Of a stretch of 64,000 nt of DNA, positions 21,281 to 34,596 are shown one piece after another; position 1 is the first letter of the stretch; each line of letters opens with the position of its first letter. The position numbers were made by a program, and so were the translations under genes. This DNA is from Glandiceps talaboti (taxonomy: Eukaryota; Hemichordata; Enteropneusta; Spengelidae). Location of the stretch: NCBI RefSeq assembly GCF_964340395.1, contig NC_135558.1, positions 4,172,001 to 4,236,000 on the forward strand. Direction: 5' to 3'. Under the pieces are notes generated by a model that saw only the letters and a list, made by a program, of their open reading frames with translations, was not told the origin of the DNA and ran no database searches.

Positions 21281-21655
21281 ATGAAATCATACACACAATA
21301 CGTGTTTCAATATATGCAACATTCCGGATATAAACATTTAGTTGCACAATTAGAGGAGATAACTAAGGCGACCCGAAACCAGACGCAAAGCTTAAATAGA
21401 TATGAGGAACTTTATGGTATCTCGTTTCCTTCTGTTGTGGAATTGTGGAAGTCGCGCGTTGTGGTTGTTCGCTGTGATCTTACAACCGAAAGTGTAATTT
21501 TCTTAGTAATGTTTGTAAACTATGTAGTGTCATGTTATAAACTGGCATTTATAACTTCTTCGCCAACGATTACAGTAGCAGCAAGTATTGCATTCAGAAT
21601 TGTTTGGCGATTACGTCAACGTTTTTGGCACCGGTTGACTAATAGATCACTGTAG
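21281..21655 (+). CDS. Unrecognised open reading frame (doubtful)
   Basis: Starting at the ATG at 21281 this gives about 124 residues; the frame extends 63 bases further upstream without a stop. The first half is hydrophilic and probably helical (HLVAQLEEITKATRNQTQSL). The second half has a hydrophobic stretch (SVIFLVMFVNYVVSC) and a basic C-terminus (RLRQRFWHR). I do not recognise it. A frame of this length could occur by chance in AT-rich sequence, and I see no flanking exons. Confidence 0.2.
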   Translation: MKSYTQYVFQYMQHSGYKHLVAQLEEITKATRNQTQSLNRYEELYGISFPSVVELWKSRVVVVRCDLTTESVIFLVMFVNYVVSCYKLAFITSSPTITVAASIAFRIVWRLRQRFWHRLTNRSL

Positions 21656-22654
21656 CACCGCAACTTGTACCATAGTGTACCAAGGTGTACTTTGAACGCC
21701 TGACACGTTTGTTTATTGATCGACATTCCGACACATGGTCCGTTGCGTAGGCATAGTTCAGAGACTAAGAGAGATTTCCTATCAGCTTACTTTATGACTG
21801 GTCTGAGATGGCATGTTGTCTGGCAATGGCCCTAAAAGCGCACAGTAATCACACAACGATTTCTAAACTATGATTCGCTTTTCTGTAGGTAAATTCGCAG
21901 TAATCAGAATCAATGTACATGCATATATTTACATCAACAAAACCAATAAAATGAATACGACATTGAATTTAACTATGGTTATTGTTGCTGTAATGGCACA
22001 GAAATTTGGACATATGTACTGTGGTAATCTAAATCACAGTCCCTGTGATAGAGGGACTATTTCTTAATACATCAAGAAATTGGAATCCGAATACTCACAT
22101 TGGCACATGTGTAATATTTTAACATTCTGGTAAAACCCTCAGGTCCATGGACATATACACCATTGTACATCTCACGAAATAAAGGGAAGTGATTGTTCTG
22201 GTGAATTTGGGTTGGTCTATAGCAACGTCTATCAAGATTGGGGCGGGGTTTTATCGGGTTGAGTTGGTGTGTGTCTCTGTGTGTGTCTCGATCTGGAAAA
22301 TGTTATCTTTAATGGGAGGGGCTATGGCGTGACTCATAGGAACAGAAGGGGCCTGTTCGAAAATAAAAACATGTCCATGAACTCCAAACACAGACCCTCA
22401 GGCTCTACAACCTTTTTAAAGTGGTTGACCCTCAGATGGTTTCTTTGCGCTCTGACCTTTCTGTCGCGGATCCGGCTTCCGCTTTATGCTTTACTCAGTA
22501 TCAGCTTTATACCTGGTAATCTTTAACCATAGTTTGCTCTGTTTTCTGTTGCTGTCATGAATTTGTCATTACCGTGTTTGGGTTCAGACATGACGCTGTT
22601 TATACATGAAAATGTTGTTGCAATAGCTGACATGGGTGTCAAGACAATAATTCA

Positions 22655-23012
22655 ATAATAATAATAATGTTGGGTTCTTATATAGCGCTTTCCCACACCG
22701 TGCTCAAAGCACTTTACAATTACTACCCCTGGCTCGGATCAGAACGGCACAACGGCCCTTTAGTCTTCCTCTACGTATGCTCCCCGGGGAGCATACAAGC
22801 CATTGCAGCCGTTTAAGCGCATAGGATTAAAGCCTTCACATTGCAACCTACATCCTACCAGGTCCCCATTTATACAGCTGGGTTGACTGAAGCACAGTTG
22901 TGGTTCAAATCTTGCCCAAGGACTTTAGCCACTCAGAAACAAACAGCAGGCAGCGACAGGGCTTGAACCTGCAACCTGTAGATTCCAAGCTAACGCTAAC
23001 CATTCACCCATC
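22655..23012 (-). repeat. tRNA-derived SINE, second family
   Basis: On the minus strand a tRNA-like head (AATGGTTAGCGTTAG as A box, GCAGGTTCAAGCCCTG as B box) is followed by a roughly 280-bp body. The body ends in AAAGCGCTATATAAGAACCC and an (ATT)n tail. This 3' end is a motif I know as widespread in marine invertebrate genomes. It differs from the 26855-27135 family. Confidence 0.75.
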
Positions 23013-23872
23013 ATGAATTTAGACGTGCTTTTATAAATTTACGCCATATCGTTTCAATCTAGGTATTGCTATCATTTTTCCTGAGAATAAGAGACTTTAG
23101 TGATGAGGGCATCACATTTTAGACATGACGGAAGAATGTCATGACACTACATGTTTAGTATTTTAAAAGATAGCGTGGCTGGAAAACAAAAGGACGCCTT
23201 GAGGACAATTGTTTCTTGGGGACAAAAAATCTGACCCTGAGGATAATATATTGAAATTATTCTTTGACAAAGTGTGATAGTTGATGAGAAAAATATATGA
23301 TCAAATAACTATGGAAACTGTTAGTTCGCGCTATACAGCGCCCTCATTTTCAGCATTGTCTCTGGACGCAATGAGAGGGTCAATATGCACATGGGTTAGA
23401 GCATAAAAATACACTGACGAATAGACCTCTAATCTTTGCGTTGAATTTTGTAAAACAATGGTTTCATACAATGAAGATAATTAATTTTTTTCATTTTAAT
23501 ATAATTTTCCCTACATTTTTGTATATATTTATCGTCATTTCATGAACCAATGTTTTATGTTCCCTAAGTTATGATATATTTGCCAGCTTCACTTGGTGGT
23601 CATAATGGGGCTCTCATATACGACAGGGCGCCCTCTACTACAATATGCAAACACCATTTGGCATATCTTACATTATCATCTGTTGAATTTATTAGGTTTA
23701 CAGAATTCACAGAATATAGATATGATTCGTTGGGTCTTAGTAAGTATTCAACACTGTTAAAAACACTGTTGTAAAGTGTACGAGTGAGTGGATGACAAAG
23801 GTTTAAAACTATCAAAAGTGTACTTTCACAAAATGCTAAATGCAATGCAAATGTGGACATGCTCACTTCTTG

Positions 23873-23933
23873 TGTATGTATGTATGTATGTATGTATGTA
23901 TGTATGTATGTATGTATGTATGTATGTATGTAT
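23873..23933. repeat. (ATGT)n microsatellite
   Basis: About 15 perfect units; the open frame reading TYIH repeats is an artefact of it. Confidence 0.95.
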
Positions 23934-24734
23934 GCAGTCAGATATCGACATATAGTTGTCCCAGAATTTAAATATTTGCAGTTTGTCGTAATGTTATATC
24001 GGTGATCTATGAATATGATAAATGTCTTGATCCAAAAAGTGATTAAAAAAAATATCAACCACAGTGCTTTATATCTTACTTACTGAAAATATTCACGAAT
24101 ACTTGTTCATTGTGTACCATTTTCATACTACAGTGTGAACGCGTTGCCTTTCGTTGTTGGTATTTAAGTGCATATCTCGCTTGACTGTGTCTCAGAAAGC
24201 TTGTCTAAATATCAGCGCTGTCATGATTAGTGAGTTTATCCATACCGTGCTAAGACAGACTCTATAACACATATATCAGAACACTTGTGATTACTATTAA
24301 GATAGTTAGCAAAATTAACGCTAAATGTCAATCGTGAATTAGTGAATTATCTTACCCAAATTTGTAATGTACAACTGCACCTGGTAGGTATATGACGCCT
24401 GAATGTAGCGCGAAAAGAGGAACTATAAGCAATATTTACCTGTCGGCCATAAGTTGACAGTGTGCCAACAATAACAACAACAACAATAGTCCATTATTTA
24501 GACTGGCAATGACTTAAAAGTATTTTTTGTTTGTTAGTTCCTTTTTAAAACACATTGAATCCCTTGTATATTGATAGTACTAATCACATTAAACCAGGTT
24601 ATACAATTCGAAGGCCATTATTAACCAGAAAAGTTTGTATTCATTTTTATCAGATTTATTGCATTAGTAAGTATAAGATGCTATATAAATTCACTAGAAT
24701 TCTATGTAACACACAGTGTAGTAATCCCCAAACT

Positions 24735-25235
24735 GACACCTCCCGAACGAAAAGGGGGCTATAGAAATAGCCCATGTCCGTGCGTGCGTGCGTGTGAGCG
24801 TCTGTGGACAACCATATCTCAGATACCCATTATTCAATTTCAACAAAACCTGGCACTCATGTCAAGCACTACACGATCATTTGTACATCACTTAATTTTG
24901 TGACCTTCACTTTTTATGGCAAAATGGCTGCCATATTTGTGGTAAATATGCACACACATGGCCCCACACCTCAAAAGGTTTAGTAATAATACAGACAATA
25001 GAAGTACCTACCCCGAAATTATTAATGAGATTTCTAATGATAAGTTTGATCTTTGACCTTGTCCGCCATCTTTAAAGTCAAACAACCTAAATTCTCTTTT
25101 AATCCTTACACAAAAAGTTGAATACATGGCTGTTATTCAAGTGTCCACACCCATATTATCAGAGTTAATCTTTGTTAGTACATCTTGAATTTTGACCTTG
25201 ACCTTCAAGTTCAAATAAGGAATTGCTGAATAACA
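24735..25235. repeat. Probable dispersed repeat (GACCTTGACCTT type)
   Basis: Contains short phrases such as GGCAAAATGGCTGCCAT and TTTTGACCTTGACCTTCAAG that I associate with non-coding dispersed elements. No coding capacity is seen and no second copy lies in this window, so the call is weak. Confidence 0.35.
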
Positions 25236-25274
25236 TTAGAAGTGTTGTACTTAGAGACACTATTCACCGACCCA

Positions 25275-25385
25275 GCCACCCTCTCACTCACGAACCCACC
25301 CACCCATCCACCCACTCACTCACTCACTCACTCACCCACCCACCCACCCACCCACCCACTCACTCACTCACTCACACTCATACAC
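25275..25385. repeat. CCCA/CTCA tetranucleotide repeat
   Basis: Alternating blocks of ACCC and ACTC units on the plus strand, followed by a short TA-rich palindrome (ATATATATAATATATATAT). Confidence 0.9.
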
Positions 25386-25582
25386 CCCCATATATATAAT
25401 ATATATATTCCAATTTTAATATAAACTAATGCTACTATAATAATCTGCAATATGCCAACAAATTGCCAAGCATAGGAGAAGCTGTATCTTTTCCATAATT
25501 TAATCATTCATTGTTCATGATACAGATTAATTTAGTCCATGTTTCACAGTTCTCGGGTACCAAACTGAAACATTGCACACCA

Positions 25583-28482
25583 TCATTTCTTAATTATGAT
25601 ATCAACTTCATAACCAGGAAGTATAACTTTATCACCATCGATAATGCTGCATTCTTCTTTCAAATATTTCAGCAAGGACTTTGCTGTTTCCTGTCGTATT
25701 TCTTTGCGGAAATCTTCGCACTGAAAGAAGCAACTCAACATCTTGTTACCAATCTCTGAATCCTCGATGAAACATTCCGTGATATTTATAGGGCTGTTCT
25801 CTCTGTATGACGTGTTTATTTCGATGCCATGTAGCTGTTGTCTTATACTTGTAAGCAATACGTCAATGTCTAGATATGGATAGATGGAATTCTTGTAGAA
25901 TTGGTTATAATAAGACCATAGTTTAACCCATCCACCTGTAATATCAAAATAGATTGTATTTGTTAGCAATAACTAAGGTGGTCACGTCGTCACGTCGATG
26001 AGAAAAGGGTGTTTACTTAGGAGATTTAATTAATAAAAACGACTTTACTGTTTGTTTTTTTCTATTTGGATAGTTAAACAAATCCTAGTTCGTGTTTCTT
26101 ACTTGCAAAAAACCTGAAAATGGTTTCTTATTATTGTAAGGAAGCGATTTGTAACAAACTCGGTAATGAGGCTTGGCTAAGAATATACATAGTACATGTA
26201 CCAAGCAGAGTTCCAAGTTTTCTTGGAGAACAGAGAGAACATTTGGCAACTTGTCAACCATCCAGCTTTCTATGGGGGCTAAGCATCGACCGAACATTGT
26301 CTGAGCATTGTACGCTATCAGAGACAAATTCAGCATTGATACTTTACCTCGTTCACCATGCGATTCCTGTCTCAACAGCAAAGTACCCGGATTACGAAGT
26401 AGATCATACAATTCACGAAATATCTCCCCATCTTTAGGGAAATAATAAACACAGTGAAGAGCATGTATGATGTCAAACTTTTCATCCTGGTCGATATTTC
26501 TCTGCTTTCTTTCATTTACATAATCCTGAATAGTTTTGACGTGGTAATCATAAGTTACTCCTTTCCACTTGTCACCTTGTCTCTGTACCATTGACTTGAA
26601 TCTCTCTATTTGACGGTCTAGAGGATCTACCACTGTGTATGATATCTTTTGATTTAGACCACTCAGCACATTTAGAATCGGAATATCGTTGCTTCCTAAA
26701 AATAGAATTAATTGAGATCAGTCACGTGGTCTATAAATCTAATTATCTGTATACTTCAAATTTAGTTGTCATCACAGGGTTTACAAAGTATATGATGAAG
26801 TATAGATCCTCGCAGTATTTAGCACAAATACACTAACTCTGTTTAATTGGGTACGTTGTCGGTGGCCGAGTGGTTAAACCACTTGCCTCTTATCACTGCG
26901 GGGTTCAAACCCATTCAGGGTTTGATTAAATTTACCACGCTGTAAGTAAGAAGAGTGTCGTTCAGTTTGACTCTACCGAACAACGCAGGTTTTCCCCAGG
27001 TACTCCGATTTCCTCCTGTATTAACACTGAATCCATGAGGGATGGACCTCACTGGACTTCTAGGGAGATAAGTGTTTATATACTTAAAGAACTATCCAGT
27101 ATAAATAAAGATTATTATTATCATTATTATCATTATTAATGCAAGATTAAGACTGTATTACGTTATAATCGACCATCAACGATGGTTTTCAAGTTTTTGA
27201 TCGCCCCTGGCCATAATATCTACACATTCACATAATATGGGCGATTTAACAAATGGTAGATGGTGAACGGTTTCTGGTCGATTATTTGATGATAAACTAT
27301 TATGGCCTGATCTCGGCTGCCAATGTTTTACTTCGTTCACCTAACAAAACTATCTGACAACCCTTCCCCCCCCCCATCTCTTTTAACTAAGCTCTTTTAT
27401 ATGTCAATTGGCTGAAAAGTGAAACTTTTACAATGTGTTGTTAAATACATAAACTGGAGTTGGGTGGGATAGAATTTTGCAGAACTAGTATTAACACTGT
27501 TTTCCAACTTCAACCTTCGAAGACGCCCTCTATGGTAGAACTATAGTAACTCTGACTGTTGACTTATCTACTCAGTGAGAGCGCTCTCGCTGTTACAAAT
27601 AAATTTCAAGCATGCAAAGACGTTCTGCTAATAGCAGAATGTAGTTGTATATCGATATATCAAAATGCATTAATTCCGTTTGTAGTTCACACTTCATCAA
27701 TTTCAATCCATTCCATCCACTGGGTGTGGGTCACCCCGATACCATGGATGCTAGACTATGTCCCTCCGGCACCCTCACGTGGAAATAGTTAAATTTCTGA
27801 TGGCGGCCCATAGTCCCGGGGGGATACCACTGGCCAGGTCTTCTAGGGGTGTGCGGCCAATGCTGTCAACCTCCAGACCCCATTTTAGCCTACCCATTTT
27901 GAGCAAAAACCAATATCTCATTTTAGACCATTCAAATTTTTAGAAGACCCCATTGCAGACCAAAATACATAATCACTGATATGAAAATGTCAACCAGCGA
28001 ATTAGCTGGGGAAAATTCCGAACTAATCGAGAATTTACTATGTGGTTCTTCCAGGACTCCATGTTAGACCAAACAAAATCGAAAATTGTGTAAAGTGGAC
28101 CCCATTTTAGACTCCTTATCTAAAAACACAGTATCCATTTTAGACCAAATGGCGAAAAACCCCACCCAAAAGGGCGGCACTCATAAGTATACCCAATAGG
28201 CGGGAGTACCCCCCCCCCCAGCATAGTTCTTCAATGAAACGTATGTTTACCACGTGATTAGTGAATGTGTGTATCGTAAATAACGCATGATTGCTTACCA
28301 CAGCCTGTACCAACCGCGAGAACCCGTAGTTCTTTCTCTTTGCTCGTGTTCAGATTTTTGAATAATTTCTTCATATCTGGTTCATATATATGACACCTTT
28401 CTTCAAATTCACTGGCATACAAGGCTTCGTGATTGTCAATGTATGCACCGTTGTTGATGATAATGTCTGGCATTTCCTCCAT
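25583..28482 (-). CDS. HNMT: Histamine N-methyltransferase-like protein A
   Basis: Three coding exons in phase (28482-28299, 26695-26348, 25935-25583) give 294 aa; human HNMT has 292. A 5'-UTR acceptor (TTAACAG, exon from 28493) precedes the ATG. It is predicted to be a soluble cytoplasmic SAM-dependent methyltransferase. Motif I, RVLAVGTGCGSND, spans the first intron. TVVDPLDRQIERF supplies the acidic ribose-binding residue, and FDIIHALHCVYYF and GGWVKLWSYY match the family in order. The substrate pocket differs: by my hand alignment the Glu28 equivalent is kept, Gln143 is replaced by His, and Asn283 falls in a Pro-Gly segment. The substrate may therefore be another small amine. Both its introns hold repeats, including a SINE. 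It is a tandem duplicate of the gene at 32190-34954. Confidence 0.85.
26855..27135 (+). repeat. tRNA-derived SINE, copy 2
   Basis: The head carries a clear A box (GGTGGCCGAGTGGTTAAACC) and B box (GGGGTTCAAACCC), as in Ser/Leu tRNAs. The central block contains TTTTCCCCAGGTACTCCG and the tail is an ATTATTATC repeat. It lies in intron 1 of HNMT-like gene A, opposite to its transcription. It belongs to the same family as 75-300 and is better preserved. Confidence 0.85.
27165..27285. mobile_element. Short foldback element
   Basis: Perfect 11-bp ends ATAATCGACCA / TGGTCGATTAT bound a 121-bp imperfect palindrome with further matching blocks (GATCGCCC against GGGCGATT, CATAATA against TAATATG). It lies just downstream of the SINE tail. 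No clear target-site duplication. Confidence 0.5.
27800..28225. repeat. Dispersed repeat with recurring CCCCATTTTAGACC motif
   Basis: The phrase CCATTTTAGAC and near variants occur at least five times. The left end (AGTCCCGGGGGGATACC) resembles the reverse complement of the right end (GGAGTACCCCCCCCCC), suggesting terminal inverted repeats. It is non-coding and sits in intron 1 of HNMT-like gene A. Confidence 0.5.
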
Positions 28483-30817
28483 CACTCTTGGTTCTGTTAA
28501 TTGAAACACAAATATTATTTAAGGTTTACACATACAACAAATAAGGTCTGAACACGTGACAAAGGAAAAAAGTGGATGCGTTTGTAAGATTTGAAGGTCT
28601 TTGAAACAAGTTGTTCAGTATTCTTCAAGTTGAAATTCACTGGCTGGACTCTAACACCACGACAGTCGTGCTCTCCCCCTGGGTGAATCCGAAACGTTGA
28701 AATAAAGATCTTAACAGTAGAAACCGTGTCTTGTTCACTTACAAACCCTTTGGAATTAAGTTACTGTGATGATATATGGCTGCACAGACCAAATTGGACT
28801 GTTTGACCTTGAGAGCGTATAGAACGCTACGCATACGCAATACTCACGGTTTGTTGTCTCCCTAGCTTCGAAATAGTAAGCAAGCTTTATTACGGTACGA
28901 CGTGTGTTATATAGAGCGTCTCTACAGTAGTCTAAAGGTGGACATGGACCATATGACGATTACCATACATACAAGAGGGTCCAAAGAAACTAATTCACAG
29001 CCATGCTTTCAACTAGCGTTCCTATATACGGCGCGGAGGGTTTGTGAAATGTTGTAAAAACAGCGCATTTCTTCTGGTTTTTTTACTGTTTTGTGCTCAT
29101 TTTCTTAATCATTGTATTTGCTTATTATACAAGCTAGGGAATTCGGGTTTTCTTTATTGGATAAATTAGGTCAAGGACAAGAAACGTAAGGTTGGAATTT
29201 CCCCACAGTTGAACGGCCAGGGAACACCGCTTCATTGTGAATGGGATACAGGTTTACAAAAATTGCAATTTTGACAGATAATAGCAACCAAATGGAATTA
29301 AATTTCAGCAAAGCTAAACAATACGAATTTTACATTTTTATTTACGATGACCGGTGAAAAAAACCCCGAAAAAAACAATTGCCTTGTAAAAATTGAAAAA
29401 TAAGAAAAATATGACATATTAATATACACACGTATCAAATTTCATCATAACATAAACAAACAATATATTAATGTTTTTGCTGACATGTTAAATATATAAA
29501 GAACAAACTGTGAAAATATGGAGTCAATATCTTTATTTTTAACAAAGGTTTGACATTTCTACTAAGTAAAGAATGGGGATGAAAAATAGCCTGTACAACA
29601 ACCTTAATATACCCACTTGAAATGACGATAACACAAGATAAATAGTGACCTCCGGGTCATGAACGTGACTGCGTAATGACCTTTAAAGTGAAGTAAATCA
29701 ATATTTGGCGAAAAGTGTGAAATTTACTTTTAATTATAAATATAGGTATGTTAGAGTAACACTTGTCACAGTGTTCCAGTCACTACAGCAGAACAATACA
29801 ATTTCACCTGGCATAAGCTGCAGCTGTCTTTTAATGAACTGTGGAACTTTTGTTGTGGCGAGTACTATCCATATATGTATATATAAACTCAGTATATGTA
29901 ATATGTCTATACTGGAGTAAAAAGTGTCCAATACATATCTATGTAGAGCGGTATAAATAAACAATATCAAGTAAGATACGCAGGAGCCGTTACACAGTGT
30001 TTCACGTTTACTGTTTTATATATATATAGTTCGAAAAAGTATGTATGTATACGAATCACAGTTGCCTATATTTTGTACATAATCAGTCAAGGACAATGTC
30101 ACCGTTTCCATGGTAAATCTCATCTGTCCACCATTGTCCGAAATGGCAACTCGAGATTATATGCCAATAAATCTTTGTATATCGATCTTGAAGTTGACGT
30201 TTCATTTTAATGAAATGTCAAAGATAGTAGGTTTTTATGATAAGGCATCGCACTTAGAGCAAATGTCGGTCGTCAAACAAATAAACAAGGGGAAGGACGG
30301 GGAATAATCAAGATCAGATTGTCGCGTAAAATGTGATCCTTCCCGACTAGACTCCGTCGTGCTAAAAAGTGGCCCACCCTCAACTTTCTTTCTCTAAAAC
30401 ATGACCCTCCCCCTATTAAAGTAGTTAAAAATGTTGGTTAAAGTGCTGTCAGAAATGTAAAAGGATACAAGTCCCAGAATCATAGGTAAGGATTTAATCC
30501 CACCACTGCCACCAATGTTTAAAGTTTTAACGGCATTGGATAATTTCCCACTACAATCACCATCTGGATATGTGTGAAGGCACTGCATTAATAAATACAT
30601 GTGTTTGGATCTCATTGGTTGAGCTGAAGGCCACAATTCAATGCCCAATGATTTTATTGGCACACTCCCGACATTGAGGTCATCATTTCCACAACATTAT
30701 CCGTACTATCTTACCCAACTGTTCCCGTGTAACACTTTATAGACCCACTCCTCTCCTCGCACCACAACTGACAATTAATTCATTACATTGGTTGTCAGCA
30801 GAAATACACTGATATTA

Positions 30818-30873
30818 TGTGTACCTAACCCTAACTCTAACCTAAACCCTAACCCTTACCGTAATCCTAACCC
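30818..30873. repeat. Degenerate telomere-like CCCTAA repeat
   Basis: About eight imperfect CCTAAC/CCCTAA units (ACCTAACCCTAACTCTAACC, then TAAACCCTAACCC and variants), interstitial in the window. Confidence 0.75.
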
Positions 30874-31089
30874 GAATGACAGCAATGGGATATGGAGCCG
30901 TTGGCGATCAATGGAATGACAAAAAGACAATACAATGAGTCAAAGTAAAATGTGACCCGTCCCTTAATCCCATTTTCTAAAAAAGTAAACCCCCCCCATA
31001 ATTCCCCCAACCCTCTCCCCTTGTAAATACTGAAGACTCCCTTACAGGAATGGCCGGGTACCACAAGCATTGGAGAAATCGGAAAGAAC

Positions 31090-31315
<226 letters not shown>

Positions 31316-31750
31316 CAGACACACACAATAGGTCACAGGTTTTACTCAAACTGGTCTTAGTATACTAAATCATAACAACAATGAATTTGTACAACAAAAC
31401 TTTACTGAATTGTGAATAAATCTATAATAACACATTTTACAATTACTGACCTCAGGATGTGGAAAATTAAGCAAGTTTGACCAGGGTCACCCTAAAGTCG
31501 ATATCAGGTCATTAAATTTCACTAACAAGGTCACAACCTTGTTACACCTTTGATAATCCGTCTGTAGTTAGGTTTCAGTAAATTCAGATCTGTCCATATC
31601 AAGATAAAATTTATCGACCGACAGCAAACGGACTAATTAAACGAGCAATTCGAAACAAACATTACAACAACAACACCAAAACAAATGGAGGATGGTTGAG
31701 ACATACGGTCGGTCTCATCATAGTACAGTATCTTCATTAAAGCTCACTTT

Positions 31751-31850
31751 TAGTTACGAGCTAGTCTCAGTTGCCCGGACTCTCATCGCTACGAGACGTA
31801 GAAGAGCCCCCAGCGGTGAGAGTCTGGGTATAAACCGAGACGAGTTACAA
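31751..31850. mobile_element. Imperfect foldback element
   Basis: The left arm (31751-31790, with AGTCTCAGTTGCCCGGACTC) and the inverted right arm (31812-31850) agree over most of about 39 bp with small gaps, around a 21-bp loop. No coding capacity. Confidence 0.5.
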
Positions 31851-32189
31851 GCTAGTTGAGACGATCATTTTTAGTCGGCCATCTTTCAAATTTATCATTT
31901 TGTTATAACCATGCATGTATAACGGATACACTAAGATGTCGAATCTATGTCTATAACCCTGGGATACTAGTATGTATATTTCCTAAAATCAGTTGATAAT
32001 CTATCAAAATCGTATAATATGAAAACAAGTGCAAAGATAATTCAAACTCTAATAATCCATTGTCCAAATAAAAGTTGCAGCAATATATCACACGCTGTAG
32101 AGGCGTGTTATAATTTGACAATTGACCTATCCAACATCTGATGATCGATATTCCGATCTCCTGTATCTATCATAGTACATTGCACACCG

Positions 32190-34565
32190 TTATTTCTTAA
32201 TAATGATATCAACTTCATAACCTGGAAGTATAACTTTATCACCATCGATAATGCTGCATTCTTCTTTCAAATATTTCAGCAAGGACTTTGCTGTTTCCTG
32301 TCGTATTTCTTTGCGGAAATCTTCGCACTGAAAGAAGCAACTCAACATCTTGTTCCCAATCTCTGACTCCTCGATGAAACATTCCGTGATATTTATAGGG
32401 CTGTTCTCTCTGTATGACGTGTTTATTTCGATGCCATGTAGCTGTTGTCTTGTACTTGCCAATACCACGTCCACGTCATAATAAGGATGAGTTGAATTCT
32501 TATAGAATTGGTTATAGTAATTCCATATTTTAACCCAGCCGCCTGAAACATCAAAATACATTATGAACAGTTTAACAAGTTTCCATCCATTTAGTCTTGG
32601 GGCTACCCATTGGGTTTGAATCTGAAGATCTCTTTACCCCATGTCTAGCCCAATCAGAAATTTTGACCCAGAAGTTGTTCACGTAAACGAGAAAACCCCC
32701 AACAGTTAGAATGATGTAAACAATGTATACACGTCCTGATATGACAAATATACCATATTTCGACATTATATGTATCTTCCTCCAATAAACACTAACTTGT
32801 TATTTGGCAGAATTCTGTCATTGGTTAACAAAGATATGCTAACTATGTGGGTGGGTGGTTTCGTTTGAATTTGAAAGTTCATCTCGGCTCCTCATTGCGT
32901 TAGATGTTAGGAAAAGAGATCTTCAGATTAAAACCCAACGGACAGCCTCTAGACTGCCATTTGTTGTGTTGTTGTACATCTACATGTAATGGGCACTCCA
33001 TCAGTGACAAAGGGATTGTGAGGGTAAACTTAAAGTGTGTATGCATGCCTGAATTACATAAGTGGGCAAGAACGTTACTAATATATGTCTTCCAATGCGC
33101 ATGTCCTGAGATGTAGTGCATTTTGTTTACACGTAAATTAAAACTTAGTACTGCATCAATATGCTGGGATAAAGCTCAGCTGTAAATTAAACCCGAGTCC
33201 TTAAATCTACTTCAAGCTTTTTATTGGTGGTTGACAAACACAATATGTGGCATATCAGTATGTCTAAGTTTCCATCCATCCCACCTCCAATATGTGGCGT
33301 ATCAGTATGTCTAAGTTTCCATCCATCCCACCTCCAAAATGTGGCGTATCAGTATGTCTAAGTTTCCATCCATCCCACCTCCAAAATGTGGCGCATCAGT
33401 ATGTCTAAGTTTCCATCCATCCCACCTCCAATATGTGGCGTATCAGTATGTCTAAGTTTCCATCCATCCCACCTCCAAAATGTAGCGTATCAGTATGTCT
33501 AAGTTTCCATCCATCCCACCTCCAAAATGTGGCGTATCAGTATGTCTAAGTTTCCATCCATCCCACCTCCAATATGTGGCGTATCAGTGTGTCTAAGTTT
33601 CCACCCATCCCACCTCCAATTTACCGTGATGAATTTGTCTAGGCTAGGGTTCACTTGAGATGAAAGTATTTCATAAATCATGTACATTTTGGCTTAGAAA
33701 CAAAGTTATTTAGATTTATTAAATATCTAGGACTTCAAGGCGTGGGTGTATGTATCAGACGATTGTTGCACGAAAGTGTTCAAAATATCACCTGGTTCTA
33801 TTGGTGTCAAGGAAATGATGGTGCATCCCGGTAAGGGATATAAAGTGGCCGTGAAGGACTCATGCCAGTGTCAGAATCACTAGTCTGTATACAAACAGTG
33901 TACACTGGGAATTAACATGGACAAATTGGGCAATACTTTACCTTGTTCGGAATACATCTCTTGTCTGATTAGAAAAGTACCCGGATTACGAAGCAAATCA
34001 TACAATTCACGAAATATCTTGGCATCGTTGGGGAAATAATAAACACAGTGAAGAGCATGTATGATGTCAAACTTTTCATCCTGGTCGATATGTCTCTGCT
34101 TTCTTTCATTTACATAATCCTGAATGGTTTTGACGTGGTAGTCATAAGTTACTCCTTTCCACTTGTCACCTTGTCTCTGTACCATTGACTTGAATCTCTC
34201 TATTTGACGGTCTAGAGGATCTACCACTGTGTATGATATCTTTTGATTTAGACCACTCAGCACATTTAGAATCGGAAAATCATTGCTCCCTATGAACAAA
34301 ACAGAATTACACATTAGTTGTTAGAGCTTTTGTGCAAGCGCGTTATGTGCGTACTTGTCCCGAAAGTGTAAGTTTGTTTTTTGTGTTACATGCACATGTA
34401 TTCAGTGTCGTTGGCTATAAAATACCTTTCAGTCTTGCTGAAAACGTGATATACATATTATGTATACATACATACATACATACATACATACATACATACA
34501 TACACACACACATACATACATACATACATACATACATACATACATACATACATACATACATACAT

Positions 34566-34596
<31 letters not shown>

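Larger units (their letters stand above)
19375..25582. other. Intergenic stretch without a recognised gene
   Basis: This separates the TRAF3-like gene's start from the 3' end of the first HNMT-like gene. The 5' flank and promoter of the TRAF3-like gene should begin here, but I see no clear core-promoter motif. It holds a SINE, microsatellites, a dispersed repeat and one modest open frame, listed separately. Confidence 0.5.
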
